A stretch of DNA of 64,000 bases. Origin: Thermoleophilia bacterium (GTDB taxonomy: Bacteria > Actinomycetota > Thermoleophilia > Solirubrobacterales > 70-9). The notes beneath the pieces were generated by a model. The model worked only from the letters and a program-made list of their open reading frames with translations. It was not told the origin of the DNA and ran no database searches. Numbering within the stretch: position 1 is the stretch's first letter; every line of letters starts with the position of its first letter. The stretch lies in assembly GCA_016650125.1 (NCBI GenBank), contig JAENWT010000005.1:90092-154091 (forward strand). Reading direction: 5' to 3'. The position numbers and the translations under genes were made by a program. Below, one piece after another: positions 43,345 to 51,861 of this stretch.

Positions 43345-44208
43345 TCAGGGCAGAAATACTTCTCCGCGGCTCAGCAATGTGACGTACCCTCCGACCTTGG
43401 GACGGCCGTCGACCATTTTCGCTTCGAGGTGGGAGGTTCGGCCCATTTCGACGCCTTGCTCGATCACGATTTCGCTGATGTCGAGGCAGTCCTGGAGGTA
43501 GGCGAGGAGGGGTCCGGCGGCCGAGCCGGTCGCGGGGTCTTCGATTCCGGCGAGGTCGGCGCCGAAGCAGCGGGCCCGGACCGTGCGGGAGCCGCGCTCG
43601 TAGACGAAGGCGTAGGCATTGACCTCGGGCCGGTCGTCGATCGACTTGAGAACGGTGAAGTCGGGCCGGCAGGCGGCCAGCGCGTCGAGGTCGCGGACCG
43701 GGGCGAGCAGGGCGGGCAGCCCAGTCGAGGCGATCTGGCCGCCCAGCTCGGGGTCCATCTGCTCCGGAGTCAGGCCGAGGCCAGGCGCGATCTTCGCGGT
43801 CGGCACGAACGGTCCGAACTCGGCCGCGCCCTGATGGACCGCCGCGTGCCAAAGGCCGTCTTCGCGCGAGACCTCGATCTCCTGGAGACCGACCTGAGTC
43901 TGCTGGGTGAAGGCCGCCGACTCGAGGGCACGCTCGATCGCGACCGCCACGGCGGTGCCGAGCGAAGGGTGCCCGGCGAAAGGCAGCTCGTCGGTCACCG
44001 TCCAGATCCGGTTGCGGTAGTCGGCTCCGGCTTCACTTGCGGTCTGGACGAAGGTGGTCTCGGAGAGATTCACCTCTTGGGCGAAGGCGAGCATGGTCCC
44101 GGCGGAGACATCGTCGGCGTCAAGCACCACGGCGAGCCCGTTGCCGAGCAGCGGCGTGTCGGTGAAGACGTCGAGCCAGAACAGCGGCCTGCCGCCGGGC
44201 CCGTTCAC
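43345..44208 (-). CDS. PhzF-family isomerase/epimerase-like protein
   Basis: A 287-residue PhzF-fold protein made of two similar halves. N-terminal FWLDVFTDTPLLGNGLAVVLDA contains the family's characteristic N-x2-AVV, NLSETTFV the catalytic Glu region, FAGHPSLGTAVA the glycine-rich turn, and DPATGSAAGPLLAYL the second-half signature. PhzF in phenazine biosynthesis isomerises dihydro-hydroxyanthranilate; most homologues have unknown substrates. Its ATG overlaps the stop of the flavin reductase gene by 4 bases, so the two probably form an operon. No phenazine genes are near. Confidence 0.9.
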   Translation of the reverse strand: MNGPGGRPLFWLDVFTDTPLLGNGLAVVLDADDVSAGTMLAFAQEVNLSETTFVQTASEAGADYRNRIWTVTDELPFAGHPSLGTAVAVAIERALESAAFTQQTQVGLQEIEVSREDGLWHAAVHQGAAEFGPFVPTAKIAPGLGLTPEQMDPELGGQIASTGLPALLAPVRDLDALAACRPDFTVLKSIDDRPEVNAYAFVYERGSRTVRARCFGADLAGIEDPATGSAAGPLLAYLQDCLDISEIVIEQGVEMGRTSHLEAKMVDGRPKVGGYVTLLSRGEVFLP

Positions 44209-44693
44209 GGGTTTTCCGGATCCAGGCGCCGGAAGAGGCCGCCGTGGTAGACCAGCGGCTCGCCCGGTTCGGCTTCGACCTCGATCACGTCACCGGTCAG
44301 GATCACGTGGTCGCCGCCGTCGATCACCTCGTGCAGGCCGCAGACGATGTGGGCCGGGCAACCCTTGATCACCGGTACGTCGAGGTGGCTCCGCCACTCG
44401 ACCGATTCCCACTTCTCGGGGAGCGGCGCCTTGGTCGCGAAAATCTCGGCCGCGGCCCGCTGGTCGAGCCCGAGCACGTTGATGCCGAAGCGGCCGGCAC
44501 TCTCGACGGCGGGCAGGGTGCGCGACCCGCGATCGAGACAGACCAGCATCATCATCGGCGTGAGCGACAGGGAACAGACCGCTGAGGCCGTCGCGCCTGC
44601 CGGTCCATCGGGGGTGAACGCGGTCACGACGGTCACTCCCGTGGGCAGCAGGCCAACCACCTGGCGGAACTCTTGTGGATCGGGGACGGCCAT
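44205..44693 (-). CDS. Flavin reductase-like (HpaC/DIM6-type) protein
   Basis: A 162-residue split-barrel flavin-binding protein. The typical features are FRQVVGLLPTGVTVVTA, TASAVCSLSLTPMMMLVCLDRGSRT and GINVLGLDQRAAAEIFA, ending in VYHGGLFRRL. Such enzymes supply reduced FMN/FAD to a partner monooxygenase. No partner lies next to it; it overlaps the PhzF-like gene. It is divergent from the cytochrome c gene, with about 30 bases between the starts. Confidence 0.9.
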   Translation of the reverse strand: MAVPDPQEFRQVVGLLPTGVTVVTAFTPDGPAGATASAVCSLSLTPMMMLVCLDRGSRTLPAVESAGRFGINVLGLDQRAAAEIFATKAPLPEKWESVEWRSHLDVPVIKGCPAHIVCGLHEVIDGGDHVILTGDVIEVEAEPGEPLVYHGGLFRRLDPENP

Positions 44694-44725
44694 CAGTTCG
44701 CCGCAGACAATATGATGCCCTCGCT

Positions 44726-45100
44726 GTGCGTGCCGTACTGATCACAACCCTCGCCGTCGCCGCCGCCTGCGGGCTCTCTGCCTGTGGTTTCGGCGAGGGC
44801 GGCATCACGGTTTCCCAGGACGAGCCGGAATACCACGGGGCCGAGCTCTTCGCCGCCAACTGCGCCGGCTGCCACACGCTGAGCCCCGCCGGGACCGAAG
44901 GCACCGGCAACCGGGGAACCCGTGTCCAGGGGCCGAATCTGGACCAGCGCACCGAAACTTACGACTCCGCCCTGTTCGTCATCCAGAACGGCGGGTCCTC
45001 CGGCGCGATCATGCCACAGAACATCGTCGTCGGCGATGAAGCTGAAGAGGTCGCTCGCTTCGTCGCCAAGTACGCCGGTAGCGACGCCGGCGACGAATAG
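44726..45100 (+). CDS. Cytochrome c lipoprotein
   Basis: A small periplasm-side cytochrome of about 124 residues. The start is most likely GTG 44726, giving a signal sequence with lipobox LSACGFGE, so the protein is anchored to the outer face of the membrane. A single haem site CAGCH follows (residues ~49-53), and the sixth ligand is probably Met in GAIMPQN. It is a class I c-type electron carrier. It precedes serS by 15 bases on the same strand. Confidence 0.88.
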   Translation: MRAVLITTLAVAAACGLSACGFGEGGITVSQDEPEYHGAELFAANCAGCHTLSPAGTEGTGNRGTRVQGPNLDQRTETYDSALFVIQNGGSSGAIMPQNIVVGDEAEEVARFVAKYAGSDAGDE

Positions 45101-45115
45101 CCGCCGGCGGCAGCA

Positions 45116-46381
45116 GTGCTCGACCTGAAACTGATCCGGTCCGAGCCCGATCGGATCAAGGCTGCCCTCGCCCGGCGCGGAGCGGCTGAATCGATCGACG
45201 AGCTGCTCGAACTCGACGCGCGGCGCCGGACCCTGCTGCCCGAGATCGAAGCCGCCCGCGGCGAGCGCCGCACCGCCTCCGACAGGATCGGCGAGGCGAA
45301 GAAGGCCGGCGAAGACGCCACTGATGCGATTGCGGCGGTCAAGGAACTGAAGGGTCGCCTCGAGACGCTCGAAAACGAGCTGGCCGATGTCGAAGGAAAG
45401 CGGGACCGGATCGCGATCTCGCTGCCCAACATCCCGGCCGACTCGAGTCCCGACGGCTTCACCGACGAAGACGCGGTGACCATCCGCGAAGTCGGGGTGC
45501 CTCCGGATTTCGACTTCGAAGCGCGTGACCACCTCGAACTGGCCGAAGCCGGCGGCATGATCGACATGGAGGCTGCGGCCAAGACCTCCGGAACCCGCTT
45601 CGCCTACCTCAAGGGCGACCTGGCGATGCTCGAGTTCTCGCTGGTCCAGTACGCGATGAGCGTGCTGCGCGAAGAAGGCCACGAGCCGGTGATCCCACCG
45701 GTCCTGGTCCGCGAGGAAGCCCTGATCGGCACCGGATTCCTGCCGGGCGACCGTGATCAGATCTACGAACTTCCCAAGGACGAGCTCTACCTGGTCGGCA
45801 CGGCGGAAGTGCCACTGGCCGCCCTGCACCTCGACCACATCTTCGAAGCTGACCAGCTGCCGGTCCGTTACGCCGGTTTCTCGACCTGCTTCCGGCGCGA
45901 AGCGGGCGCCGCCGGCCGCGACACCCGCGGCATCTTCCGGGTCCACCAGTTCGACAAGGTCGAGATGTTCTCGTTCGTCGAGCCTTCGATGGCTACGGAA
46001 GAGCACGAGCGCATTCTTGGCATCGAAGAGAGGATCCTCACCGAGCTCGGACTCCCCTATCGGGTGGTCGACGTCGCGGTCGGCGACCTCGGCTCCTCGG
46101 CCGCCAAGAAGTTCGACTGCGAAGCGTGGATCCCGAGCCAGAACCGTTACCGGGAGCTGACTTCGTGTTCGAACACGACCGATTTCCAGGCGCGACGCCT
46201 CGCTTGCCGGTACCGCCCCGAAGCCGGCGGCGGAACCGAGTTCGTCAACACCCTTAACGGCACCGCGGTCGCCGTCGGCCGGACTCTGATCGCACTGATG
46301 GAAAACCACCAGCGGGAGGACGGCTCGGTCAGTCTGCCGGAGGTCCTGCGCGCCTTCGGAGCACCTGAAACAATCGGCTGA
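45116..46381 (+). CDS. serS: Seryl-tRNA synthetase
   Basis: A 421-residue class II aminoacyl-tRNA synthetase that charges tRNA-Ser. The N-terminal ~110 residues form the long antiparallel coiled-coil arm that contacts the long variable arm of the tRNA. Class II motif 2 is visible in FSTCFRREAGAAGRDTRG and motif 3 in GTAVAVGRTLIALMEN; TAEVPLAALH is the serine-binding region. Start is GTG 45116. It is followed by a response regulator with a 2-base gap, which suggests cotranscription. Confidence 0.97.
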   Translation: MLDLKLIRSEPDRIKAALARRGAAESIDELLELDARRRTLLPEIEAARGERRTASDRIGEAKKAGEDATDAIAAVKELKGRLETLENELADVEGKRDRIAISLPNIPADSSPDGFTDEDAVTIREVGVPPDFDFEARDHLELAEAGGMIDMEAAAKTSGTRFAYLKGDLAMLEFSLVQYAMSVLREEGHEPVIPPVLVREEALIGTGFLPGDRDQIYELPKDELYLVGTAEVPLAALHLDHIFEADQLPVRYAGFSTCFRREAGAAGRDTRGIFRVHQFDKVEMFSFVEPSMATEEHERILGIEERILTELGLPYRVVDVAVGDLGSSAAKKFDCEAWIPSQNRYRELTSCSNTTDFQARRLACRYRPEAGGGTEFVNTLNGTAVAVGRTLIALMENHQREDGSVSLPEVLRAFGAPETIG

Positions 46382-46383
46382 CC

Positions 46384-47034
46384 ATGGAGCCGAGACGGGT
46401 CGTCATCTGCGATGACCACGAAATCGTCCGCGAAGCACTCAAAGCGAGGATCAGCCACGCGCCCGGCCTCGAGGTCGCGGGTGAGGCAGTTGACGGGGCC
46501 GAGGTGGTGGGCCTCACCCTGCGGCTCAAGCCCGACCTGCTGATCATCGACGTTGAGATGCCGAAAGCCAACGGCATCAGCGCGATCGAAGCGATCCTCG
46601 CCGAAGAGCCGAAAATCAGGATCCTGATCTTCACCGCTCACCGACACCCGAACGTGATCGACCTCGCCGCCCGAACCGGCGCTTCGGGCTACCTGCCCAA
46701 GTCGGCGTCCGCCTCAGAGATCGAGACCGCGGCCGAAGCGGTGCTCTCCGGGGGCACCTACTTCCCCGAGAAACGCCGTTCGGACTCCGACGACAGTGAC
46801 GAACTCGAGCGCCTGCAGCTGCTGTCACCGCGCGAGCGGCAGATCCTCGACCTGCTGGCCGGCGGCATGAGGGCCCAGGGCGTGGCCGCCGAGATCGGGA
46901 TCCAGACCGCCACCGTCTACACCCATGTGCGCAACGTGGTGCTGAAGCTCGAGGTCGACACCCGCACCCAGGCGGTCGCCATCGCGACCAAATACTCGTT
47001 CCTCAACCCGGTACCGGACCCGCCGCCGGTCTGA
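46384..47034 (+). CDS. NarL/LuxR-family response regulator
   Basis: A 216-residue two-domain regulator. The receiver has the acidic pocket DD at 10-11, phosphoacceptor D56 (LLIIDVEMP), the Thr in IFTAHRH and Lys in GYLPKSAS. The C-terminal LuxR-type HTH is LSPRERQILDLLAGGM through IGIQTATVYTHVRNVVLKL. No histidine kinase is present in the window, so it is an orphan. It follows serS immediately, an unusual pairing. DNA targets cannot be predicted. Confidence 0.93.
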   Translation: MEPRRVVICDDHEIVREALKARISHAPGLEVAGEAVDGAEVVGLTLRLKPDLLIIDVEMPKANGISAIEAILAEEPKIRILIFTAHRHPNVIDLAARTGASGYLPKSASASEIETAAEAVLSGGTYFPEKRRSDSDDSDELERLQLLSPRERQILDLLAGGMRAQGVAAEIGIQTATVYTHVRNVVLKLEVDTRTQAVAIATKYSFLNPVPDPPPV

Positions 47035-47049
47035 CGGCGTCGGGCGGGA

Positions 47050-47451
47050 TTATTTCTCGCTGAACTCCAGAGCGCAGCCGTTGATGCAGTAACGGTCGCC
47101 GGTCGAGCCGGGGCCGTCCGGGAAGACGTGGCCGAGGTGGGCGTGGCAGTTCTTGCAGATGACTTCGGTCCGCTTCATGCCCAGGGTCCGGTCGGTGTGG
47201 AGCTCGACGTGCTCCAGGTTGGCGGGCTCGGTGAAACTGGGCCAGCCGGTCCCGGAGTCGAACTTCGCGTCGGAGCTGAAGAGCTCGGTGCCACAGACGA
47301 CGCAGTTGTAGGCGCCGGTCGCCTTGTTTTCGTTGAGGGTCGAAGTGAAGGGCCGCTCGGTGTGGGCCTTCTGGGTCACTTCGTATGCTTCGGAAGAGAG
47401 TTTTCCCCTCAATTCCGAATCAGGCATGGTGATTTTGGGTTGTTCACTCAT
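47050..47451 (-). CDS. msrB: Peptide methionine (R)-S-oxide reductase
   Basis: A 133-residue MsrB that repairs methionine-R-sulfoxide in proteins. The structural zinc is bound by two CxxC pairs (NCVVCGTELF and ICKNCHAHLGHVF), GTGWPSF is the substrate motif, and the catalytic cysteine is in DRYCINGCALEF. The start at ATG 47451 gives MSEQPKI; it has agagg upstream. An ATG at 47481 also fits the frame. The ATG 47451 abuts the start codon of the divergent CAP-domain gene. Confidence 0.95.
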   Translation of the reverse strand: MSEQPKITMPDSELRGKLSSEAYEVTQKAHTERPFTSTLNENKATGAYNCVVCGTELFSSDAKFDSGTGWPSFTEPANLEHVELHTDRTLGMKRTEVICKNCHAHLGHVFPDGPGSTGDRYCINGCALEFSEK

Positions 47452-48042
47452 ATGGCCTCTTTTATTTCTCAGGAATCCCATTTGCGATCTAAGACAATTT
47501 TAGCCGGGTGCGCAAACGCGCTCGCCGCTTTCATGCTGTTCGCCGCTCTGATGGCACCGGGCGCCTCCGCGCGCGGGCTCGTGGCCCCCGCGTCCAAATG
47601 CGCGAACGAGTCCGGCTTCCACAACGAAGCCGCGGCCCGCAAGTCGATGGTCTGCCTGACCAACTACGCCCGTCACCACAAAGGACTCAAGCGATACAAG
47701 GCCAGCTCGAAGCTGACCCGCTCGGCGACAACCAAGGCCTCGGACATCTTCAGCTGCAACGACTTCTCCCACACGGCCTGCGGCCGGGACTTCACCTTCT
47801 GGATGGACAAGTACGGCTACACCGACAAGCCTGGCTGGTCGGCCGGGGAGAACATCGCCTGGGGCAGCGGCAGCTTCGGCAGCAGCCGCGCGATCTTCCG
47901 GGCCTGGCTCAATTCACCGGGCCACCGGCACGCAATCCTCAGCAAGGACTATGTCGACCTCGGCATCGGCCTCGACCACGGCCGGCTGGACGGCGTCCCA
48001 GGGGCCCGGGTCTGGGTCCAGCACTTCGGCCGCCGCAACTGA
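47452..48042 (+). CDS. Secreted CAP-domain (SCP/PR-1-like) protein
   Basis: A secreted protein of about 196 residues with an N-terminal signal (ALAAFMLFAALMAPGASA). The CAP domain has MVCLTNYARHHKGLKRYK, a KASDIFSCNDFSHTACG segment with the His, GENIAWG (CAP signature) and WLNSPGHRHAILS with the second His; several cysteines may form disulfides. Extracellular bacterial CAP proteins have few known roles, possibly adhesion or sterol/lipid binding. ATG 47452 directly abuts the msrB start; TTG 47482 with agga 7 bases upstream is a good alternative start. Confidence 0.88.
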   Translation: MASFISQESHLRSKTILAGCANALAAFMLFAALMAPGASARGLVAPASKCANESGFHNEAAARKSMVCLTNYARHHKGLKRYKASSKLTRSATTKASDIFSCNDFSHTACGRDFTFWMDKYGYTDKPGWSAGENIAWGSGSFGSSRAIFRAWLNSPGHRHAILSKDYVDLGIGLDHGRLDGVPGARVWVQHFGRRN

Positions 48043-48123
48043 GCTGTCCCCGCCGGGAGACTTCCCCGGGCCACCGGACCGTCGGTATTAGCATGGGTGC
48101 GACCCCACTCCCGAAGGAGCCTC

Positions 48124-50091
48124 ATGGCCGACGAGCCCGAACTCGATGTACTGCTGAAGACCGAGCAGACCTTCCCGCCTCCCCCTGACTTTGCGGCCAA
48201 TGCTTCTTTCCGGGATCCCGCCGTCTACGAGCGGGCCGCGGCCGACCCCGAGGCCTGGTGGGCCGACTGGGCGGAGCAGCTCGAGTGGATCGAGCCCTGG
48301 CAGCAGGTACTCGATTGGAGTGACCCCCCGTGGGCCAAGTGGTTCACCGGGGGCAAGCTGAACGTCTCGGTCAACTGTCTCGATCGCCACGTACAGGCCG
48401 GCAAGGGCGAGAAGGTCGCTTTCCACTGGGAAGCCGAGGACGCCGGCGAGACCGGTGAAGCCGGACGCCTCGGGATCACTTATGACTGGCTGCTCGACCA
48501 GACCCAGCGCTTCGCCAACGTCATGAAGGGCCTCGGCGTCGGCAAGGGCGACGTGGTGGGCATCTACATGCCGATGGTCCCCGAAGCCGCGGTGGCGATG
48601 CTGGCCTGCACGCGGATCGGCGCGGTCCACAACGTCGTCTTCGGCGGCTTTTCGGCCGAATCGGTCAAGGAGCGCATGGAGGTCTCCGGCGCGAAGCTGC
48701 TGGTCACGGCCGACGCGACGCTCCGCCGGGGCAGCCCGATGCCGATGAAGACCTCGATCGAAGTGATCTTCGACGAGCTTCCCGCGATGAAGAGCGTGGT
48801 CGTGGTCGACCGTTGCGGCACCGACCCGCCGATGACCGAGGGCCGCGACCACTTCTGGGCCGAATCGGTCGAGGCGGCCGACCCGGTCTGCGAGCCGGAG
48901 CCGATGGACGCCGAGGACCCGCTCTTCCTGCTTTACACCTCCGGCTCTACCGCGAAACCGAAAGGAATCGTCCACACGACCGGCGGCTACCTCACCCAGG
49001 TGGCGGCCACCCACAAGATGGTCTTCGACCTCAAAGAGGACGATGTCTACTGGTGCGCGGCCGACATCGGCTGGGTCACCGGACACTCCTACATCGTCTA
49101 CGGACCGCTCGCCAACGGGGCGACTTCGATCATGTACGAGGGTGCCCCCGACTACCCGGAGAAGGACCGCTGGTGGGAGATCGCCGAGCGCTACGGCGCG
49201 ACCATCCTCTACACCGCACCGACCGTGATTCGCTCCTTCATGAAGTGGGGCGAGGAGCTCGTTCAGAAGCACGACCTTTCGAAGCTCCGCCTGCTCGGGT
49301 CGGTCGGCGAGCCGATAAACCCGCGCGCCTGGCTCTGGTACCACGAGCACATCGGCGGCGGGCGTTGCCCGATCGTCGACACGTGGTGGCAGACGGAAAC
49401 CGGCGCGATCATGATCAGCCCGCTTCCGGGCCTGACCACCACCAAGCCGGGTTCGGCGACGGTGCCGCTCCCCGGGATCGAAGCCAAGATCCTCGACAGC
49501 GAAGGCAAGCCGGTCGAAGAAGGCGGCGGCACCCTGGTGCTGACCAGGCCGTGGCCGGGGATGGCCCGCACGCTTTACGGCGAGCCCGAGCGTTACGTCA
49601 AGGCCTACTGGGAGCGCTACGGCCCCGAGACCTATCTGGTCGGCGACGCCGCCCGGCGCGACGAGGACGGCTACTTCTGGATCGTCGGCCGGATCGACGA
49701 CGTGATCAACGTCTCCGGGCACCGGCTCTCGACCATGGAGATCGAATCGGCCCTGGTTTCACACCCAGGAGTCGCCGAGGCGGCCGTGATCGGCGTCCAC
49801 GACGAAGACACCGGACAGGCAATCGTCACTTTCGTGACTCCGCAGGACGGTAGCAGCGGTGGCGACGAGTTCACTGCGGAATTGCGCGAGCATGTCGCCG
49901 AACGGATCGGCAAGCTGGCCCGGCCGAAGAAGTTCTTCTACGCCGACGACCTGCCGAAGACCCGTTCCGGCAAGATCATGCGCCGCCTGCTGCGCGACAT
50001 TGCCGACGACAAGGACCTGGGCGACGTCAGCACCCTGCGCGACCCGTCCGTTGTCGACGATCTGACCACACAGGTCGAAGCGTCAAAATAG
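48124..50091 (+). CDS. acs: Acetyl-coenzyme A synthetase
   Basis: A 655-residue AMP-forming enzyme that converts acetate, ATP and CoA to acetyl-CoA. ATG 48124 has a clear ggag 6 bases upstream. Visible motifs are the P-loop-like YTSGSTAKPKGIVHTTGG, the acetate pocket region VTGHSYIVYGPL, the A5 motif DTWWQTETG, the A8 hinge GRIDDVINVSGHRLST and the catalytic, acetylation-sensitive lysine in TRSGKIMRR. The N-terminal AcAS-N domain begins with residues 20-80. No acetyltransferase or deacetylase regulator lies next to it. Confidence 0.96.
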   Translation: MADEPELDVLLKTEQTFPPPPDFAANASFRDPAVYERAAADPEAWWADWAEQLEWIEPWQQVLDWSDPPWAKWFTGGKLNVSVNCLDRHVQAGKGEKVAFHWEAEDAGETGEAGRLGITYDWLLDQTQRFANVMKGLGVGKGDVVGIYMPMVPEAAVAMLACTRIGAVHNVVFGGFSAESVKERMEVSGAKLLVTADATLRRGSPMPMKTSIEVIFDELPAMKSVVVVDRCGTDPPMTEGRDHFWAESVEAADPVCEPEPMDAEDPLFLLYTSGSTAKPKGIVHTTGGYLTQVAATHKMVFDLKEDDVYWCAADIGWVTGHSYIVYGPLANGATSIMYEGAPDYPEKDRWWEIAERYGATILYTAPTVIRSFMKWGEELVQKHDLSKLRLLGSVGEPINPRAWLWYHEHIGGGRCPIVDTWWQTETGAIMISPLPGLTTTKPGSATVPLPGIEAKILDSEGKPVEEGGGTLVLTRPWPGMARTLYGEPERYVKAYWERYGPETYLVGDAARRDEDGYFWIVGRIDDVINVSGHRLSTMEIESALVSHPGVAEAAVIGVHDEDTGQAIVTFVTPQDGSSGGDEFTAELREHVAERIGKLARPKKFFYADDLPKTRSGKIMRRLLRDIADDKDLGDVSTLRDPSVVDDLTTQVEASK

Positions 50092-50132
50092 GCGACATCC
50101 CCGTCACCAACCGACCCGAATTCGAGGCTGGA

Positions 50133-50980
50133 GTGCCGATCTTCATCGTCGGTGCTCCCTGCTCGGGCCAGAACGCGCTCGTCGCGGGGCTGAGCCTCAG
50201 CCCCGGACTGGTCAATACGAGCGGCACCGATTTCGCCGAGGTCGCGGGAGTCGAGATCGACCCTTCGACGCCCGAAGGGGACGCCGTGAATGCCGGTTCC
50301 CTGTCCGAGGTCCAGATCGCCGAGGCCCGGTGCTGGACCACTGATCAGCTCGGCGAGGCGGCAGAGAAAACCGGCTCGCCCCAGGTGCCTCTGCGAACGA
50401 TCGGTGGCCTCCCCCGTGATTCGTTGCGGATCGGCATGCTCGATGCGATCTTCCCGGACTGCCGCTTCGTCTACGTGAACCGGGACCCGGCCGAAGCTTT
50501 GACCCGAATGGCCGCGATCTGGAATGCAGGCACGGTGGTCACCCATCCCGGCCTGCCCGGCTGGGACGGTCCCGAGTGGACCCTGCCGCTGATTCCGGAC
50601 TGGGCTGAGCTGAACGGTCGGCCGGTTGATGAAGTCGTTCAGGCCCAGTGGCTGAGCCTGACCACGACCGCGTTCGACGCGCTCGAGCAGCTCTCGCCCG
50701 ACCGCTGGTGCGTCAGCGACTTCAGCCAGTTGACCGGGAGACTCGACGACGAGACCCAGCGCCTCTGCCGCTTCCTGGAGATGGGCTGGCACGCAGGCGT
50801 CAGCCGCCAGGTCGCTGCGACGCTCGCTGCTGCCGAGCAGGAGTTCGCCAAGCTCGGCCTCGAAGAGGAGATCGAGCCGGATGGACCGGTCAAGGCGGCC
50901 TCGGACCGCGCCATCAGCCTGATCGCCGACACCGCGCCTCGTAAGAACCCCGGCGCTCCGGAAGCCGGTCCGAGGTCCAC
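50133..50980 (+). pseudogene. Sulfotransferase-like gene, frame broken at its 3' end
   Basis: The frame encodes a sulfotransferase-type protein for about 280 residues: VGAPCSGQNAL resembles the PAPS 5'-phosphosulfate loop, and FVYVNRDPAEALTRMA the 3'-phosphate site. From about 50970 the frame (which continues to 51233) encodes only Ser/Pro/Thr/Arg-rich shadow sequence of the next gene. Downstream in another frame is a TIGR03032-like segment lacking its N-terminus. Sulfotransferase and TIGR03032-like parts are sometimes joined or adjacent, so this is probably one locus that lost an internal segment at about 50975. The start is GTG 50133, 41 bases after acs. Confidence 0.62.
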
Positions 50981-50992
50981 GAGTACCGGAAC

Positions 50993-51784
50993 ATGCCCGA
51001 GGTCGCTCCGAAGCTGGAGCCGGAAGGCACCCACGACGCCTGCTTCCTGCCGCGCAAGCGCCATTTCACCGGCGACATCGCGATCCACGACGTCGACTTC
51101 GTCGGCGACGAGATCTGGCTGGTCGCGACCGGCCTCTCCTGCCTGGCCACGCTCGACACCACCCACAACCTCGTGCCTCGGTGGACCCCGCCTTTCATCA
51201 CCGAAATCGCCGCCGGCGACCGCTGCCACCTGAACGGTCTCGCGCTGCGCGACGGCCAGCCGCGGTACGTGACCATGCTCGGGACGTCGAACGAGCCCGG
51301 AGGCTGGCGGAAGCACAAGGCGTCGGGCGGCGTCCTCTTCGATATCCAGAAGAACGAGCCCGTGACCGAACACATCTCGATGCCCCATTCACCGCGCTGG
51401 TACCGCGATGACCTCTGGCTGCTCGAGTCGGGAGCCGGCACCTTGTGCAAGGTCAACAAGAAGACCGGCTATCTGACCACCGTGGCCGAACTCCCGGGAT
51501 TCACCCGCGGTCTTTCGTTCTCTGGGGATCTCGCTTTCGTCGGTCTGTCACAGATCCGCGAAACGGCGACCTTCGGTGGCCTGCCGATCTCGGAAAGGGC
51601 AACCGAGCTCGAATGCGGCGTGTGGATCGTCGACATCGAAACCGGCGACACGGTCGGCTTCATCCGCTTCGAGGAACAGGTCCAGGAGATCTTCGACGTC
51701 GCCCTGATGGAAGGCAAGCGCTACCCGGAGATCGCCGAGCCGGGCAGCACCGCCGCCCTGAATTCCTTCCAGCTGCCCGCGTAG
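50993..51784 (+). pseudogene. TIGR03032-family protein, N-terminus missing
   Basis: 263 residues that closely follow the TIGR03032 pattern: GDIAIHDVDFVGDEIWLVAT, DRCHLNGLALRDGQPRYVT, SMPHSPRWYRDDLWLLESG, FVGLSQIRETATFGGLPI and EQVQEIFDVALM. Full-length members have about 80 more residues at the N-terminus, beginning with a blade of the same propeller-like fold. In-frame sequence upstream of ATG 50993 (EVHEYRN) still fits the family, showing that the true gene once started earlier and that the break lies at about 50975. The function of the family is unknown. It may still be expressed from the internal ATG. Confidence 0.68.
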
Positions 51785-51861
51785 GACGACACTTCACTGT
51801 TTCGCTCCGCTCAATCCGGGGAGAATCTAGAAACCCCACCACCAGAAGATCGAGGCGAGGC

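Noticed and set aside
44693..46309. 538-codon minus-strand open frame opposite serS
   Set aside because: It is antisense to a certain seryl-tRNA synthetase gene and shows no domain.
48088..49722. 544-codon minus-strand open frame opposite acs
   Set aside because: Antisense shadow of acetyl-CoA synthetase with biased, domain-free composition.
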